A stretch of 64,000 bases of DNA from Datisca glomerata (lineage: Eukaryota; Streptophyta; Magnoliopsida; Cucurbitales; Datiscaceae): contig QANY01000011.1 of the NCBI GenBank assembly GCA_003255025.1, positions 2,338,123-2,402,122 on the forward strand. Direction: 5' to 3'. Below, piece after piece: positions 11,830 to 23,219 of this stretch (positions are counted from its first letter, which is position 1; the number at the start of each line of letters is the position of its first letter). The notes under the pieces are model-generated. The model did not search any database and was not told where the DNA came from. It was given only the letters and a program-made list of their open reading frames with translations. The translations under genes were made by a program, and so were the position numbers.

Positions 11830-12480
11830 ACGATGACTATTTGAAGGGTTCAGGTAGTGATTTTTGACTAGTTGAACCCTTCAAGTAGTCATATGCTCTC
11901 CGGATAAATCACTGTGGGAGAGAAAAATGAATACTTGAAGGGTTCAAGTAGTAAAAAAGCTATTTGAACCCTTCAAGTAGTAAAAAAACTATTTGAACCC
12001 TTCAAGTAGTCATTTTATTTCATGTAGTGATTTATACAGAGAGTGTGTGACTACTTGAAGGGTTCAAGTAGTAAAAAACATTACTTGAACTGGTCAAGTA
12101 GTCAAATTATTTTTTGCCCTCAGTTTATACAGAGAGGATGTAACTATTTGAAGGGTTCAAATAGTATTTTATGATTACTCGAACCTCTCAAGTAGTCATT
12201 TTATTTCATGCAGTGATTTATACGGAGAGCATGTGACTACTTGAAAAGTTCAAGCAGTCAAAAAATACTACTTGAACATTTCAAGTAGTCAAATTATTTA
12301 TTGTTGTCGGTTTATACTGAGAGCATGTAACTACTTGAAGGGGTTCAAGTAATATTTTATGACTATTTGACCCTCAAGTAGTCATTTTGTTTCATGCAGT
12401 GATTTATACATAGAGCATGTGACTACTTGAAGGGTTTAAGTAGTCAAAAGATACTACTTGAACCCTTCAAGTTGTCATTT
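11830..12480 (+). repeat. Palindromic tandem array, about 93-bp period
   Basis: About seven units. A typical unit is 'gactacttgaagggttcaag' + 'tagt', an A-rich spacer, 'ctacttgaacccttcaagta' + 'gtc', then a spacer ending 'gatttatacagagagcatg'. Each half is itself a near-perfect palindrome and the two halves are mutually complementary, so every unit can fold in several alternative hairpins. Two spacer types alternate ('attttatttcatgcag' and 'aaattatttattg'), suggesting a dimeric higher-order repeat. No open frame. Confidence 0.9.
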
Positions 12481-12649
12481 TGTCTCATGTTAGTGAGCAA
12501 TCCAGACACATAAATTGACACCATCCACACAGTAATCAATCTTGAACTCCTTTTCTGTTTATAATTACTTGAATTCCAATCAATAAATATATCTAATCAA
12601 CAAACTTATAATCCGAAGTCATAATGACATCATCTCAAATTTACAAATC

Positions 12650-12884
12650 GTGGACATATTTCAACCCTAAAATCATAAGCTCATAGATCAGACAGTCCAC
12701 AAGGTGTGACCCGACGAAACTGGCTCCACCCATCACCACGATCCGAAGCCCCTTCCATTTCCGTCCCAGCGGCACTTTCCCTCCCGCATTCATCATGTTG
12801 AGCCCGATCTTGTGCTCGTATATAGGCTTGTGGGACAACCTAAAGGCATCAGGCTTGTACCAATCTTGCTTTTGAATTACCTTA
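12650..12884 (-). pseudogene. UDP-glucuronate decarboxylase (UDP-xylose synthase) exon fragment
   Basis: UDP-glucuronate decarboxylase makes UDP-xylose for cell-wall polysaccharides. It is an extended short-chain dehydrogenase with an N-terminal NAD-binding Rossmann fold. Reading the minus strand from about 12884, the frame gives VIQKQDWYKPDAF, then GGKVPLGRKWKGLRIVVMGG and ASFVGSHLVDCLI. The Rossmann motif of this family (TGGAGFVGSHLVD) is clear, but the middle glycine is Ser here and a Met replaces the usual Thr. The similarity stops after about 75 codons, and neither the catalytic YxxxK region nor any neighbouring exon was found. It is therefore a gene fragment, probably moved by a transposon. 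The palindromic array lies 170 bp away. Confidence 0.75.
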
Positions 12885-13427
12885 AATATCTACAAATTGA
12901 TTGAGAAGTTCATGAGCTAGATAATTGTAACCATATACATATAAAATGACAGGAATGAAATGTCAATACTCAGATTCTGTTAGTGAAGTTTCTATCCTTG
13001 GTGATCGAAACTACCTAGAGTTAAAGTATCTAAGAACTAGCTCAAGTTAATATTTGACTAGTCTAGTAAAAAATCACCCTACATCTTTTTTTATCTCTCC
13101 CAGTTTTTTTCTCTACAGCTTGGCATCTGTACAATTTACTAGCAAGTATGTAATGTAGTCTATTCCCAACTTCATGTCAGAACTTTAGAAAATAGTTAAT
13201 ATATAGGATAATGCTAAGTCCATATTTATCAAAGAAGTTGCGGGCGACTAACTTTACAGGAAAGAGCAATGGCAAAAACCAGGTAAAAGCTCTTCGTCGA
13301 AAAGCGTGAGCAAACATTTGAATTCCTTCTTGTTCTTCTATATACCTTATTAGGACACAATGCAACAAGAAAGATTCACTTTCTCAAGTACTTAGTGGAC
13401 ACCTAAATGAAAATAACAAGTTCAATC
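12885..13427. other. No gene confidently recognised; weak gag-like frame
   Basis: On the minus strand at 13177-13368 a short frame includes AFRRRAFTWFLPLLFPVKLV and ARNFFDKYGL. This loosely resembles the 'AxxWFxxLP...FLxKY' text of gypsy gag proteins. It is too short and degraded to call. Confidence 0.25.
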
Positions 13428-15487
13428 TGTTGGGGGTTATACCCTCAAAGCATGTGTATTGACATTTTGATATGAAATTTAAATAAGATTACATTTTTCT
13501 TATAATTGTTCTTTTCAATTACTGTTGAATAATTTATATAAATATCTAAAAAATTTATATTCATTAATGAGACTATGATCTTGTATTAGTACGAGAGGAT
13601 TAAGATCATAGATAATGAATAAAATTGTAAGCAACATATTAAAGTAGAGAATCTTTAATGAATGGTTGCTAGTACGGTTCACTAAGCATTATGAATGCAT
13701 GTGATCTAGATCCGGATCATTGATGTGAATAGATATCTTAGTGGATGTAATTTATATAATAAGACTATATATGACAGGACTGATATGAATTAATATCTTT
13801 ATTAACGTATCATTTATCATAAAATTTTAATACACATCAATTCGATGATCATATGTAGATCAATCAAAATCCTGAGTAGTCGAGAAATCCTACGCATGTC
13901 TACTGAATCTTTGATTCACTCGTTAATGCCTGTTTTTTAATCAGGCTAGTGACTTTTATTTTAGAGATTCAGTGATGTGGATGGCTGGGGACATGATCTT
14001 ACAAGATTTAGAATCTAAGTTTTCCTAACGGACCGTATATTAGTTCTCTTAGGTGTTAGTTCTGAAACTGGATGGTTATTAAGCTGAAATTTATAATAAA
14101 TTATAAATTAGCCATTCACTAGTTGATTAATGATATTGAAGGATCAAGAGATAATTAGAAGGGTAAAATGGTAATTTTGACCAATTCTATTTTGCGAAGA
14201 AATAATTAGAGAACATAACTACATGAAATAATTATGTCAGTGGACTACATAAAAATACTCTGTAAATACATTCTATAATCTTTAAGAGTAGAATTCCATA
14301 TTTATAGTGGAGTCATAATAGAATTAATAAATAAGATTATATAATTAAATATTTTAACTAATAATCTGGTTTATTATTGCTTAGGATTATAGGTTCATGG
14401 TCCCCAAGTCACCTCTATTCTACACTGTCTAAAGTGTGAATATTTCAGGACATGAGAAAATGACTGACTTNATGAAATTAGATGATTAGATTATTATTAG
14501 ATATTAATTTAAATCAACTAAATCTGTTATTTGTGAAATAACAGATAAGTTAGCTGATATGGTTAATCAAATATGTTAATTTTGAATTAACTGATATCTA
14601 GATAATTATATGATTAAAATAAATATTTAATTTCAAGTAATTGACACGTGTCAATCACTGATAGGATATCAAAAATTGACATGGATTACTGTGGTGTCAC
14701 GTGGCACTCGACTAGTGAGTGAGCAACACTGTAGTGCCATGTGGCACTGCAGTTGTGCACAATTACAGTGGGTCCCATTACAATTAATAATTTTATAATT
14801 AAATATTATTTCAGTTTATCCCTAAAAAACTGATATGCCATTATATAGAATATTTACATATATTATTTTAATGGCCTAAGTAGTTGAAAGAAGAGAAGAA
14901 AATCAGTTGATCAAATCATCAGTTCGTCAACCAAGAGTTGAATTGAGAACATGATTGGTGCCAGAGAGATTTTTCTCTGTGATTAAATGTTAATCAAATC
15001 TCTAAAAAAATAATCATCATGTTCTTTTAGAGAATCATCTCACTAAAGTCATTCTCAGTAAATCTTTAGATCTCATGTGTTGAGAGCATATCGAGACAGA
15101 AATAGGTCTTGTAATATTCTACGTGCCCACACACGTTCTGGTACGTTGAGGATTGATTTGAAAGATCTTGGTGTAGATTTCAAAGTCTACTAATCATTGG
15201 AACAATTTCGTGGGAACAGAGGATCGATCGATTTTTGCAAGGACACTTGATATAGAGTACAAGAGGTATATGATTCCTAACCTTGTATGTTGTAGATTTA
15301 ACTTATAAATATATAATGAATCATGACTGATTTAAAAAGAGTTATCAATAAAAGTTTTTATTTGGTTATAATGGCATTGCGCAAATTTTTGTTTAATTAA
15401 AAGATTCAATTTTTATTAAAAGTTTAATTTTTTAACAAGGCCACGCGCCTTCACGCTTCCGTCGTGCACACGCTGCGATGACCAACA
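13428..15487 (+). mobile_element. Long terminal repeat of retrotransposon family B (about 2.06 kb)
   Basis: The LTR opens with TGTTGG (13428) and closes with CCAACA (15482-15487), a 6-bp inverted terminus. A primer-binding site follows two bases later. A second copy starts at 35084, which confirms the left boundary. The right boundary rests on the terminal repeat and the adjacent primer site. A single ambiguous base (n, 14471) lies at a point where the other copy has about 160-190 extra bases, so this LTR is probably incomplete in the assembly. No downstream LTR partner was found, so the element is truncated. Confidence 0.8.
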
Positions 15488-15489
15488 AG

Positions 15490-15501
15490 TGGTATCAGAG
15501 T
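15490..15501 (+). promoter_or_regulatory. Primer-binding site, initiator-tRNA-Met type
   Basis: The sequence tggtatcagagt starts two bases after the LTR end. It matches the 3' end complement of plant initiator tRNA-Met apart from the last base. This marks the start of the internal region of family B. Confidence 0.8.
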
Positions 15502-16742
15502 GGTCTTTATATATTTATATGTTAAATGTTGTGTGGGGTTTCTTGCATTATTCATATAATATGAGATATTTATGATGATGGATTGTTACGTTTTTTGAAT
15601 GTATGAAAAATAATGGATCGTTAATTATATGGTGAATATTGGGTTATGCTTTGTTTTAATTTTTTCTAGATCTGGTGTAAACCCAATTAAGGCAGAAGAA
15701 TTTTATAATTTTATTTTAAATATTATTATAATTATTCTGAACATAAGAAGACGAAGAACGCACGAGATGGACGGCAGAAATTTACTGTTCATGCGAAACA
15801 CTATTCATATGTGAAAACACTGTTCACATTAGAAATTCACTGTTCCCGCGGAGGTGAACAATGCAAGTGGTACTGTACCGGCGGTGAATAGTGGTTGCCC
15901 GGCGTGGTAGGCGGTGAGACGGGCAGCGGTGGTGATGGACGGCGATCGGAGAGTCCTATCATCAGTGACAACTGTTGTCACGTTTTACGAAAGTTTCCAA
16001 CAAAGCATGGGAACAACTCTATCACCTCCTAAGTGTTTCATTCACAAACTCTTTTAATTATCCATTTAAATTTTGAAATTAATGTAATTTTAAATTTTTT
16101 TATTAATTTTTTATTTAATGAAAATTAAAAATCAATAAGTTGATTGGATTTGATCCAAATTTGACCAAATCAAATAAAATGTTTATTTGGCTAGGTCAAA
16201 GTCAACTATATTAAAAGTGATAATTATAGAAATTGTTTAAATTAAGAAATATAGTTTTTCTAAGTAAAAATGATTTTGTTTAAAGCTTGAAGATTATGAA
16301 GATTGATAACATGGGAAGAAGGCAATATTTGGAAAGTATGTATTCTTGAAATCCGCTTTGTAATTTTATTTCTTTATTTCAAAGGTTGTAATTTAGAAAT
16401 ATCCAATAGTCACTTGGTCCATTATTATTTTATTTAATTGTTAAATAATTGTTTAATTGTTATATTTGATAACATGTCCATGCATTAATCGATCGTATGC
16501 CATACATGAAAATCTCACATAGTTTTATTTAATCATGCATCTCATCTGTAGAAATATGATTTATTAGGACTGTCCTAATATGTTTATATGTATTGCTTTA
16601 TGAAATCAATTGCATGTAAAGTGCTAGATCTTAACTAGTTAAAACTTGGTAATCACATCATACTAAATGTTATAGTAACATTTAGGTTAACCGACTTCAG
16701 TAACATTTAGGTTAACAAACTTTTGAAATCATCTCATCTGAT
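15502..16742 (+). mobile_element. Untranslated leader of retroelement family B, coding part missing
   Basis: Long leader without sustained coding text. A GC-rich patch (about 15845-15960, rich in gcggtg and cggcg) is followed by AT-rich DNA. The same order, GC-rich patch then AT-rich leader, occurs in the copia element (24720 down to about 23220, minus strand), suggesting related families. A local direct repeat 'agtaacatttaggttaac' lies at about 16675-16715. The leader runs straight into gypsy pol text at about 16743, so the coding region was lost by deletion or recombination. Confidence 0.5.
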
Positions 16743-17691
16743 CATATACCCAGGGAGAATAATCAAATGATAGATGTATTGGCAACTCTAGCATCTCATG
16801 TTTACTGCAAACTTTAAAAAAGAAGTTCTACCCATAAATATTGAGAAGCCAGATTTTCTTGATCATTGTATGAACATCGAAGAAAAGCCTGAAGCAAGAC
16901 CATTGTATTACAATATCAAGTAGTATATAAAGAATGGGAAATATTCATCCAAAGCTTCCGAGAATGATAAACGTACTATTAGAAGATATCTATGGGTTTC
17001 TTCCTGAATTGTGAAATACTCTACAAAAAACACGATATAGTGTTTTTAAGATGTGTTGATATAAGGGAAGAGAATCAAATCATAAAAGAAGTTCACGAAG
17101 GAAATTGAGGTACCCATGTTAATGGTCATATGATGGTTAAACAAATCTTGAAAGCAGGATATTAGTGGTTGACTCTAGAGTCTGGTTGCATCAAGTACGA
17201 CAAGAAATATCAAATTTATGCGGATAAAATTAACGCACTGACATCCCCTTTTACATGTCATGGTTGCACCTTGGTCGATCTCTATGTGGGGTATGGATGA
17301 CATTTGGCCTATCACATCAAAGGCCTCTAACGAGCAATGTTTCATTTTAATCTCTATAGCTTACTTTACCAAATAGGTGGAGGCAAGTTCTTATTAGAGC
17401 GTATCTAGAAGTGTAGTTGTTAAATTCATTAAAAAAAGATATAATTTGTCGATAAAGTCTACTTGAAAGGATAATCACAGATACCAGGATAAATTTAAAC
17501 AACAAGATGATGAAAGAATTATATGAAAACTTCAAAATTAAGCATCATAATTCATCTCTTTATCGTCCGAAGATGAATAGAGTAGTGGAAGCATCCAATA
17601 AGAACTTCAAAGAGATCATAGGGAAGATGACACAACCTTAGAAAGATTGGCATGAGATACTCCATTTTGCACTACACGGGTACCACACATT
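16743..17691 (+). pseudogene. Ty3-gypsy pol remnant, RNase H tail and integrase (part 1)
   Basis: This is the pol gene of a plant Ty3-gypsy element, broken by stops. It starts with DVLATLASHV (end of the RNase H domain). Next comes the integrase zinc-binding region, with VHEGN...GTHVNGHMM, then KQILKAGY and IYADKINA. The core follows with VGYGMTFG, near the usual WGMDxxGP, then FTKxVEASS. Further on, RxxxNNKMMKELYENFKIKH and EASNKNFKEIIGKMTQP are seen. The text stops exactly at 17691, where a copia element begins. It resumes at 26815 after one copy of the 5-bp target duplication. Coding is dead, with at least eight in-frame stops. Confidence 0.85.
17687..17691 (+). repeat. Left target-site duplication (acatt) of the copia insertion
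   Basis: The five bases acatt directly precede TGTTGG of the copia element. The identical acatt follows its last base at 26810-26814. Confidence 0.9.
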
Positions 17692-19428
17692 TGTTGGATC
17701 GGGGTTTGAAAATTGAAGAAAATTAATAAACCATGAAATGTTGGTGGGCGGAATATAAAAAATTTTCAAAAACAAATATTAATCAAATTAAATACAAAAC
17801 CAGTCAATAATCATACATATTCAGATAAACGTATCGAGAAGAGTTAAAAATAATTTTATACATTTTCTTGTCATGGAGAATTTTTGAATTGGCAAGATTC
17901 AATTAATTGTCTCGCGTTCTTCATTCTTGAGATTCGCAGAACTTCAATTGAGCTTCACACAAATAACCACTCATAGGATTGAGAAGTATATCTCGCAAGT
18001 ATATTGTTAGCAATTGAGTGTGGGCTCTCTTAACAACTGAGGAAGAAAACTAATTTTTTCTCTTCTTCCTCTTGGTTTTTGGCGGCAATTGTAAGGAGGG
18101 GCGAAAGAAACTAATTTCTGCTTTGTCTAACACTTAGCTTAGCTTAGGGCTAGGTTTGTAACCCTTTTATATTAATTATAGAATTTACCCATATACTCAT
18201 ATATGATAAAACCAAAATTCACCTCCCTTGCACTGCAATCTGTGTTTTTTACATTTCCACTAAAACCAAGACTATGTCTAAATTCATTAATTTGAACATG
18301 AATTTTGGTCTTCACTAATTTAGTGATGACACTCATCACATATAGATTTGGGAAATGTACATTGGTCCAAAACACGTTTTTGGTCCAACTAACGTTGTTT
18401 CTCATTCTTGTCTTATGAGCTACTTCTGAGACTGAATGGACCGATAGATTAAAGCTATGAGATTCAAATACCCGACTAATTTATCTCCATAAATTTCAGA
18501 CCTATTTAATCCTAACATCGTACGACCCTACTATAGGTCTGATGCCGGATCAACTCTCGATTCATGCACGCTACATTTTTCTGTTGGTGCAAATGAACAT
18601 TTATATTTCACGGTTCATAGGATATTTTACGATGTTACCCTTCATGAATATCAGTAACAAGAGCAGGATATGAAATTACCATTTACTCCTCTAGTTATTA
18701 TTTCCTTAACTCCTTTATTGACTATGAATGAGAAAGACATATCAGTGAAGTGTCTCATATAGTTCAAAATGTTTTATTCAATGATTCATGTCATTGAGTA
18801 CCAAGCCCGATTTATTTATTCACACATCCGTCAATGAAGCATAAAGTGATATTGTTCCTATTACAATCTTATCACAAATTTCATATCTGTGAATCATGCA
18901 ATTTCCAACATAATTGAATCACGATCCCAATAGTCAAGGTATTGTCCGATAATTCGAATTCACTCCTTTGGCGTATCAAAGATCTCAAGTAACTAGGTCA
19001 AGTTTCATATTCACCTTAGGATTAAGGTAATCATGAAAATACCCTTAAGGTGTAACAATTAAATTGAGAGCTAGATAAATGGTTTTGCTCTAAACTAACT
19101 TGTTGCTAGTCTATTCAACATGTTTCATAGCATGTCTAGGTCAACTCTTAGAGTCTCCACTCTCATGCACCGAGATCAGAATCCCTTGGTTCAACCTAAC
19201 AATCATAATTGGATTTGATTATCCCGTCGATCCTAAGACTGTAAATAACATTTTGATCTATATTTACTCTTCTTTCATTGACAATAGTTCCATGACTGAA
19301 GTAAATTATAAACATACTTTAATTAAAAAAAACTTTCATTTATTCATAAAATTCAAAAATATATAACTGTCATAACTAAATACTCATAAATAATTATCAC
19401 ACCCTACTTTATGGACATAATTTTAATA
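17692..19428 (-). repeat. 3' LTR of the family-A copia element
   Basis: It opposes and matches the LTR at 24998-26809 over most of its length. The inner end reads 'ggacataattttaata', where the other LTR has 'ggacataattccaaca', so the inner terminus has mutated. Short open frames inside it are not genes. Confidence 0.88.
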
Positions 19429-19441
19429 ATATCCCACTTGG
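19429..19441 (-). promoter_or_regulatory. Polypurine tract of the copia element
   Basis: On the minus strand 'aagtgggatatt' lies directly upstream of the 3' LTR. Plant copia elements typically have 'aagtgggagatt' here. Confidence 0.7.
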
Positions 19442-19449
19442 ACTAAAGT

Positions 19450-22400
19450 AAGCGTGTACAATCTCATGGTCTCATGCCCTCTAGATGACCACCAAAGACT
19501 TCACTACTTAAAGTTATTGTGAATGGATCTGCCAGGTTGTTGATCGTCGATATGTGTGTTACTATAACATATCCACGTTGAACAATCTCTCTGATGAAAT
19601 GATACTTTCGCTCTATGCATTTGGATCTTTTGTGGTTCCCCAGTTCCTTCGAGTTTGCTACAGCCCCACTATTATCACAATAAAGTGTTATGGGTGTGTC
19701 AGCATGTGGAATGACTTCCAGAGTTTTAGGAACTTTCTAAGCCAGACAGCCTCCTTTGCAGCTTCACAAGCTTCCAAATACTCAGCTTCCATGGTAGAAT
19801 CACCAATGCAAGATTGCTTGATACTTCTCTATACCACTGTTTCACCATTCAGGATGAACACCAATCTTGATATGGATCTCCTAGAATCCTTGTCCACTGG
19901 GAAATCAGAGTCGGTATAACTCATTTCATTTAGGTCAGTACCTGAATACACAAGCATGTAGTTTTTCATTCTCCTAAGATACTTGAGGATATGTTTGACA
20001 TCTTTCCAATGCTTGAGTTTAGGATTAGATTGGAAACCACTCAACACGCCCACGGCGTAGCAAATATATGGCCTTGTATAAAGCATTACATACATGAGAC
20101 TTCCTACGACTGAGGCATAGAGAATGTTTCTCATGTCTTCCTCTTCTAGAGAAATCTTGGGAGACTACTCCTTGGAGAGACTGACTCCATGTCTGAAGGG
20201 AATATATCCCTTTTTGGAGTCTTGCATACTGAAGTGATCTATCACTTTATCAATATAAGATGTTTAAAATAACGCCAACTGTCTGTGCTGCCGATCCTGA
20301 AAGATCTGAATACCTGAGACAAATACAGCTTCTCCAATACCCTTCATATCAAATTGTTTTGCAAGCCAAATCTTGACATCGAACAATTTTCCTACATCAT
20401 TTCCAATGAGTAGAATATCATCAATGTACAAGACTAGAAAAAACCAACTTCCCTTCATGTATCAGTTTATACACACAGGGTTCGTCCACTAACTGTTCAA
20501 AACTAAAGTTCTTAATAGTTTTGTCGAATCTCATATTCCACGATCGGGATGCTTGCTTAAGTCTATAAATGGACTTCAACAGTTCGCAAACCTTACCCTA
20601 TTGTCCTTTCTCTATGAACCTGTTAGGTTAAGTTATATAAATACGTTCTTCAAGATTATCATTCAGAAATGCGGTCTTGACGTCCATCTGGCAAATTTCA
20701 TAATCGAGGGCAACAGTAATGGACAAGAGAATTCGGATGGACTTAAGCATAGCCACCGACGAGAAGGTATCTTTATAGTCAATACCTTCCTTTTGGGTGT
20801 AAAATTTTGGCTACTAGCCTAGCTTAGAATGTCTCCATATTTCCACTTGGACCTCTCTTTTTCTTATAAATTCATTTAAACCTTACAAGTTTTATCCTTT
20901 AGGAGGATCTATAAGCTTTCAGACTCCGTTTGAGTACATCGATTGTATCTCAAAGTTCATGGCTTCTTACCATAAGGCTGCTTTATGACTAACCATGGCA
21001 TGTGAATAGGAAACATATTCATCGTGATCCTTATCTGAGACAGTTGTTAAGGAATCTCCATAAGACATGTACATGTCTGATTGTCTCACAACCCTCCTAC
21101 TGCGTCGAGGCTCTGTAGGCTCTAACTCTTGTTGTGGTTCTTCCTTTATTTGATTGAGAACAGGTCTTAATTGGGGAGTTGGTGTCCTCTCACTCAATAA
21201 TTCCTCTAGCACAAGTGTGTTTCTTGGCTTCACACTTCTTATATATATCCTCCTCAAGAAAATGCTAATTCGCGCTCACGAATGTTTTCTTGTTTGTTGG
21301 ACTATAAAAGACGTATCCATTCATTCCCTTGGGATATCCTATAAACATGCATAATTTTGATCGACTGCCAAACTTGCGTGCTTCGGTCTTAGAACGTGTG
21401 CCACGTATCCCTATATCCTTAATTGGCTTACGGACGACTTTGTCCACTCCATATTTCATATGGTGTACTAGGCACCATCTTTGATGGAACTTGGTTTAGA
21501 ATATATGCAGTTGTTTCCAAGGCATGTCCCCAAAATGAATCTGGGAGGGATGAGTAACTCATCATGGATCTAACCATATCCATCAAAGTTTAATTCATTC
21601 TCTCTGTCTGACCATTCTTTTCTAAAGTGCCAGTGCTGTAAGCTGATAAAGAATACATTCGTCCTTAAGAAAGTCTTCGAACTCTCCTAGAAAGTACTCT
21701 TCACCACGATCAGATCGTAGTGTTTTAATTTGCTTCTTAACCACAGTCTTGTATTCTTTGAACCTTTCAAAGGATTCAAACTTTTGGCGCATTAGATAAA
21801 CATGTCCAAAATGTAAGTAGTCATCTGTGAAGGTTACAAAATATTCATAATCCCTTATTACTTGGATATTCAATGGTCCACATACATCACTATGTACAAG
21901 TTCAAGGAATTGAGCGGCTATTTCACCCTTCACTGAAAATGGCCTCCTGATCATTTTGCCTTCTATACAGAATTCACATGATGATAGTGATCCCACACTT
22001 AAAATTTATAATGGACCATCATTTACAAGTCTTGTAATCATGTCTAGACTAATATGACCAAGACACAAGTGCCATAGATCGATTAAGTCAAACTTCAGCC
22101 TTTAACTGTCCCTTTGTAAATCGGTATTTACTTCAGTGTAACATATCATTGGAACTTTTACTTTTACGTAGAATAAATTATTTATCAAGCATGTGAAAAA
22201 ATTTGCTCAATAAAACTAGCTACTCAAATGAGGTTTTCCCAAATACCAGGATATAATAAACTTCTCATAAAACCAAAAACCTATTTTCAAATGACAATAT
22301 ATTAGTTCCAACTAATACAGTCGATATTAGTGCTCCATTCTCCCAACGGAAACTGAACTCACCCTCGTCAAGCCTTCAGATTTCCCTGAAGCCCTTTGAA

Positions 22401-23219
22401 TTTCAATTCCTTGAGATAATCTGGTTAGTTGTGTGTCCAATGGCCAACAACTCGACAATGATGACATATGTCTTTCGACTTGCCACTTTTACAAGGACTT
22501 TTCCTTTCATAGCTTTTGAGTTTTGCTTCTTAGCTTTCTTCAGACCTCTCTTGTGTTTCTTTTTTACGCTAGAGGTAGAAGGCTTACTTTTAGTAAAGTT
22601 TGCCTCCCCAGTCTTCCTCTTCCCTTCATAAATAGGGTCTCAGTAGCTTGTAACTCCTTCACAAGTTTCAAAAGCCAGTACCTCAACGTATTCATCTAAT
22701 AATTAAGCTTGATGTTCTCAAAAGTATTTGGCAGGGTCTCGAGAATTATATCAACTTAAGTCTCGACATGTACCTCAGCTCCCATAATCTCCATCTCATT
22801 CAGATAACAAATGATCATCAACATATTTTCCCTGATAGGAGTTCCATGTTTCATCCAGCAATTCATGAAGTTTTGCACAATAGCCTGTTTGGCTTGACAA
22901 CCTTGATCCCTGAACATTTCGGTGATTTTCAACATCATATCAGCGGCAGTTTCCATGTTCTGATGCTGCTGTTACAACACATTGTTAACAGATGCCAAGA
23001 TGTGACACCTGGTGATCTCATCATAACATAGCCAAGAAACATAAGCATCTTTTTCCTCTTTAGTAGATTCAACAATAGGCTCAAGGGGACAAAGGGTGGT
23101 GAGCACGAACTTGTGCTTTTCTACCGTCCGCACGATATCAAGATTACATTCCAATCAACATGATTTTCACCAATAAGTTTGTTCGCATTCAAGATTGTTG
23201 AGAGTGAGGATAATGACAT
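19450..23219 (-). pseudogene. Ty1-copia gag-pol polyprotein, degenerate
   Basis: The start codon at 23219-23217 opens MSLSSLSTILNANKLIGENH, a typical copia gag start. Domains in order:
- gag, with NFMNCWMKHGTPIRENMLM (about 22900-22830)
- CCHC zinc knuckle CHHCRVVGHW (about 22475-22440)
- GAG-pre-integrase region LGHISLDMITRLVNDGPL (about 22070-22010)
- integrase, with CEFCIEGKM, VHSDVCGPL, FVTFTDDY and LRSDRGEEY (21996-21690)
- reverse transcriptase, with the intact catalytic YIDD in FLVLYIDDILLIGND (about 20440-20395)
- RNase H, with GSLMYVMLYTRP, then EAEY and LYCDNSGAV in later frames (20100-19660)
The protein is split by many stops and frameshifts and cannot be expressed whole. The catalytic motifs remain readable. 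Confidence 0.9.

Noticed and set aside
11830..12480. CRISPR-like repeat array
   Set aside because: The regular repeats are palindromic, but spacers are not unique, no cas genes exist and the DNA is a plant genome.
19554..19919. A 121-residue plus-strand frame
   Set aside because: It is antisense to the copia RNase H region, which has clear homologous text on the minus strand.
22768..23031. An 87-residue plus-strand frame
   Set aside because: It is antisense to the copia gag domain.
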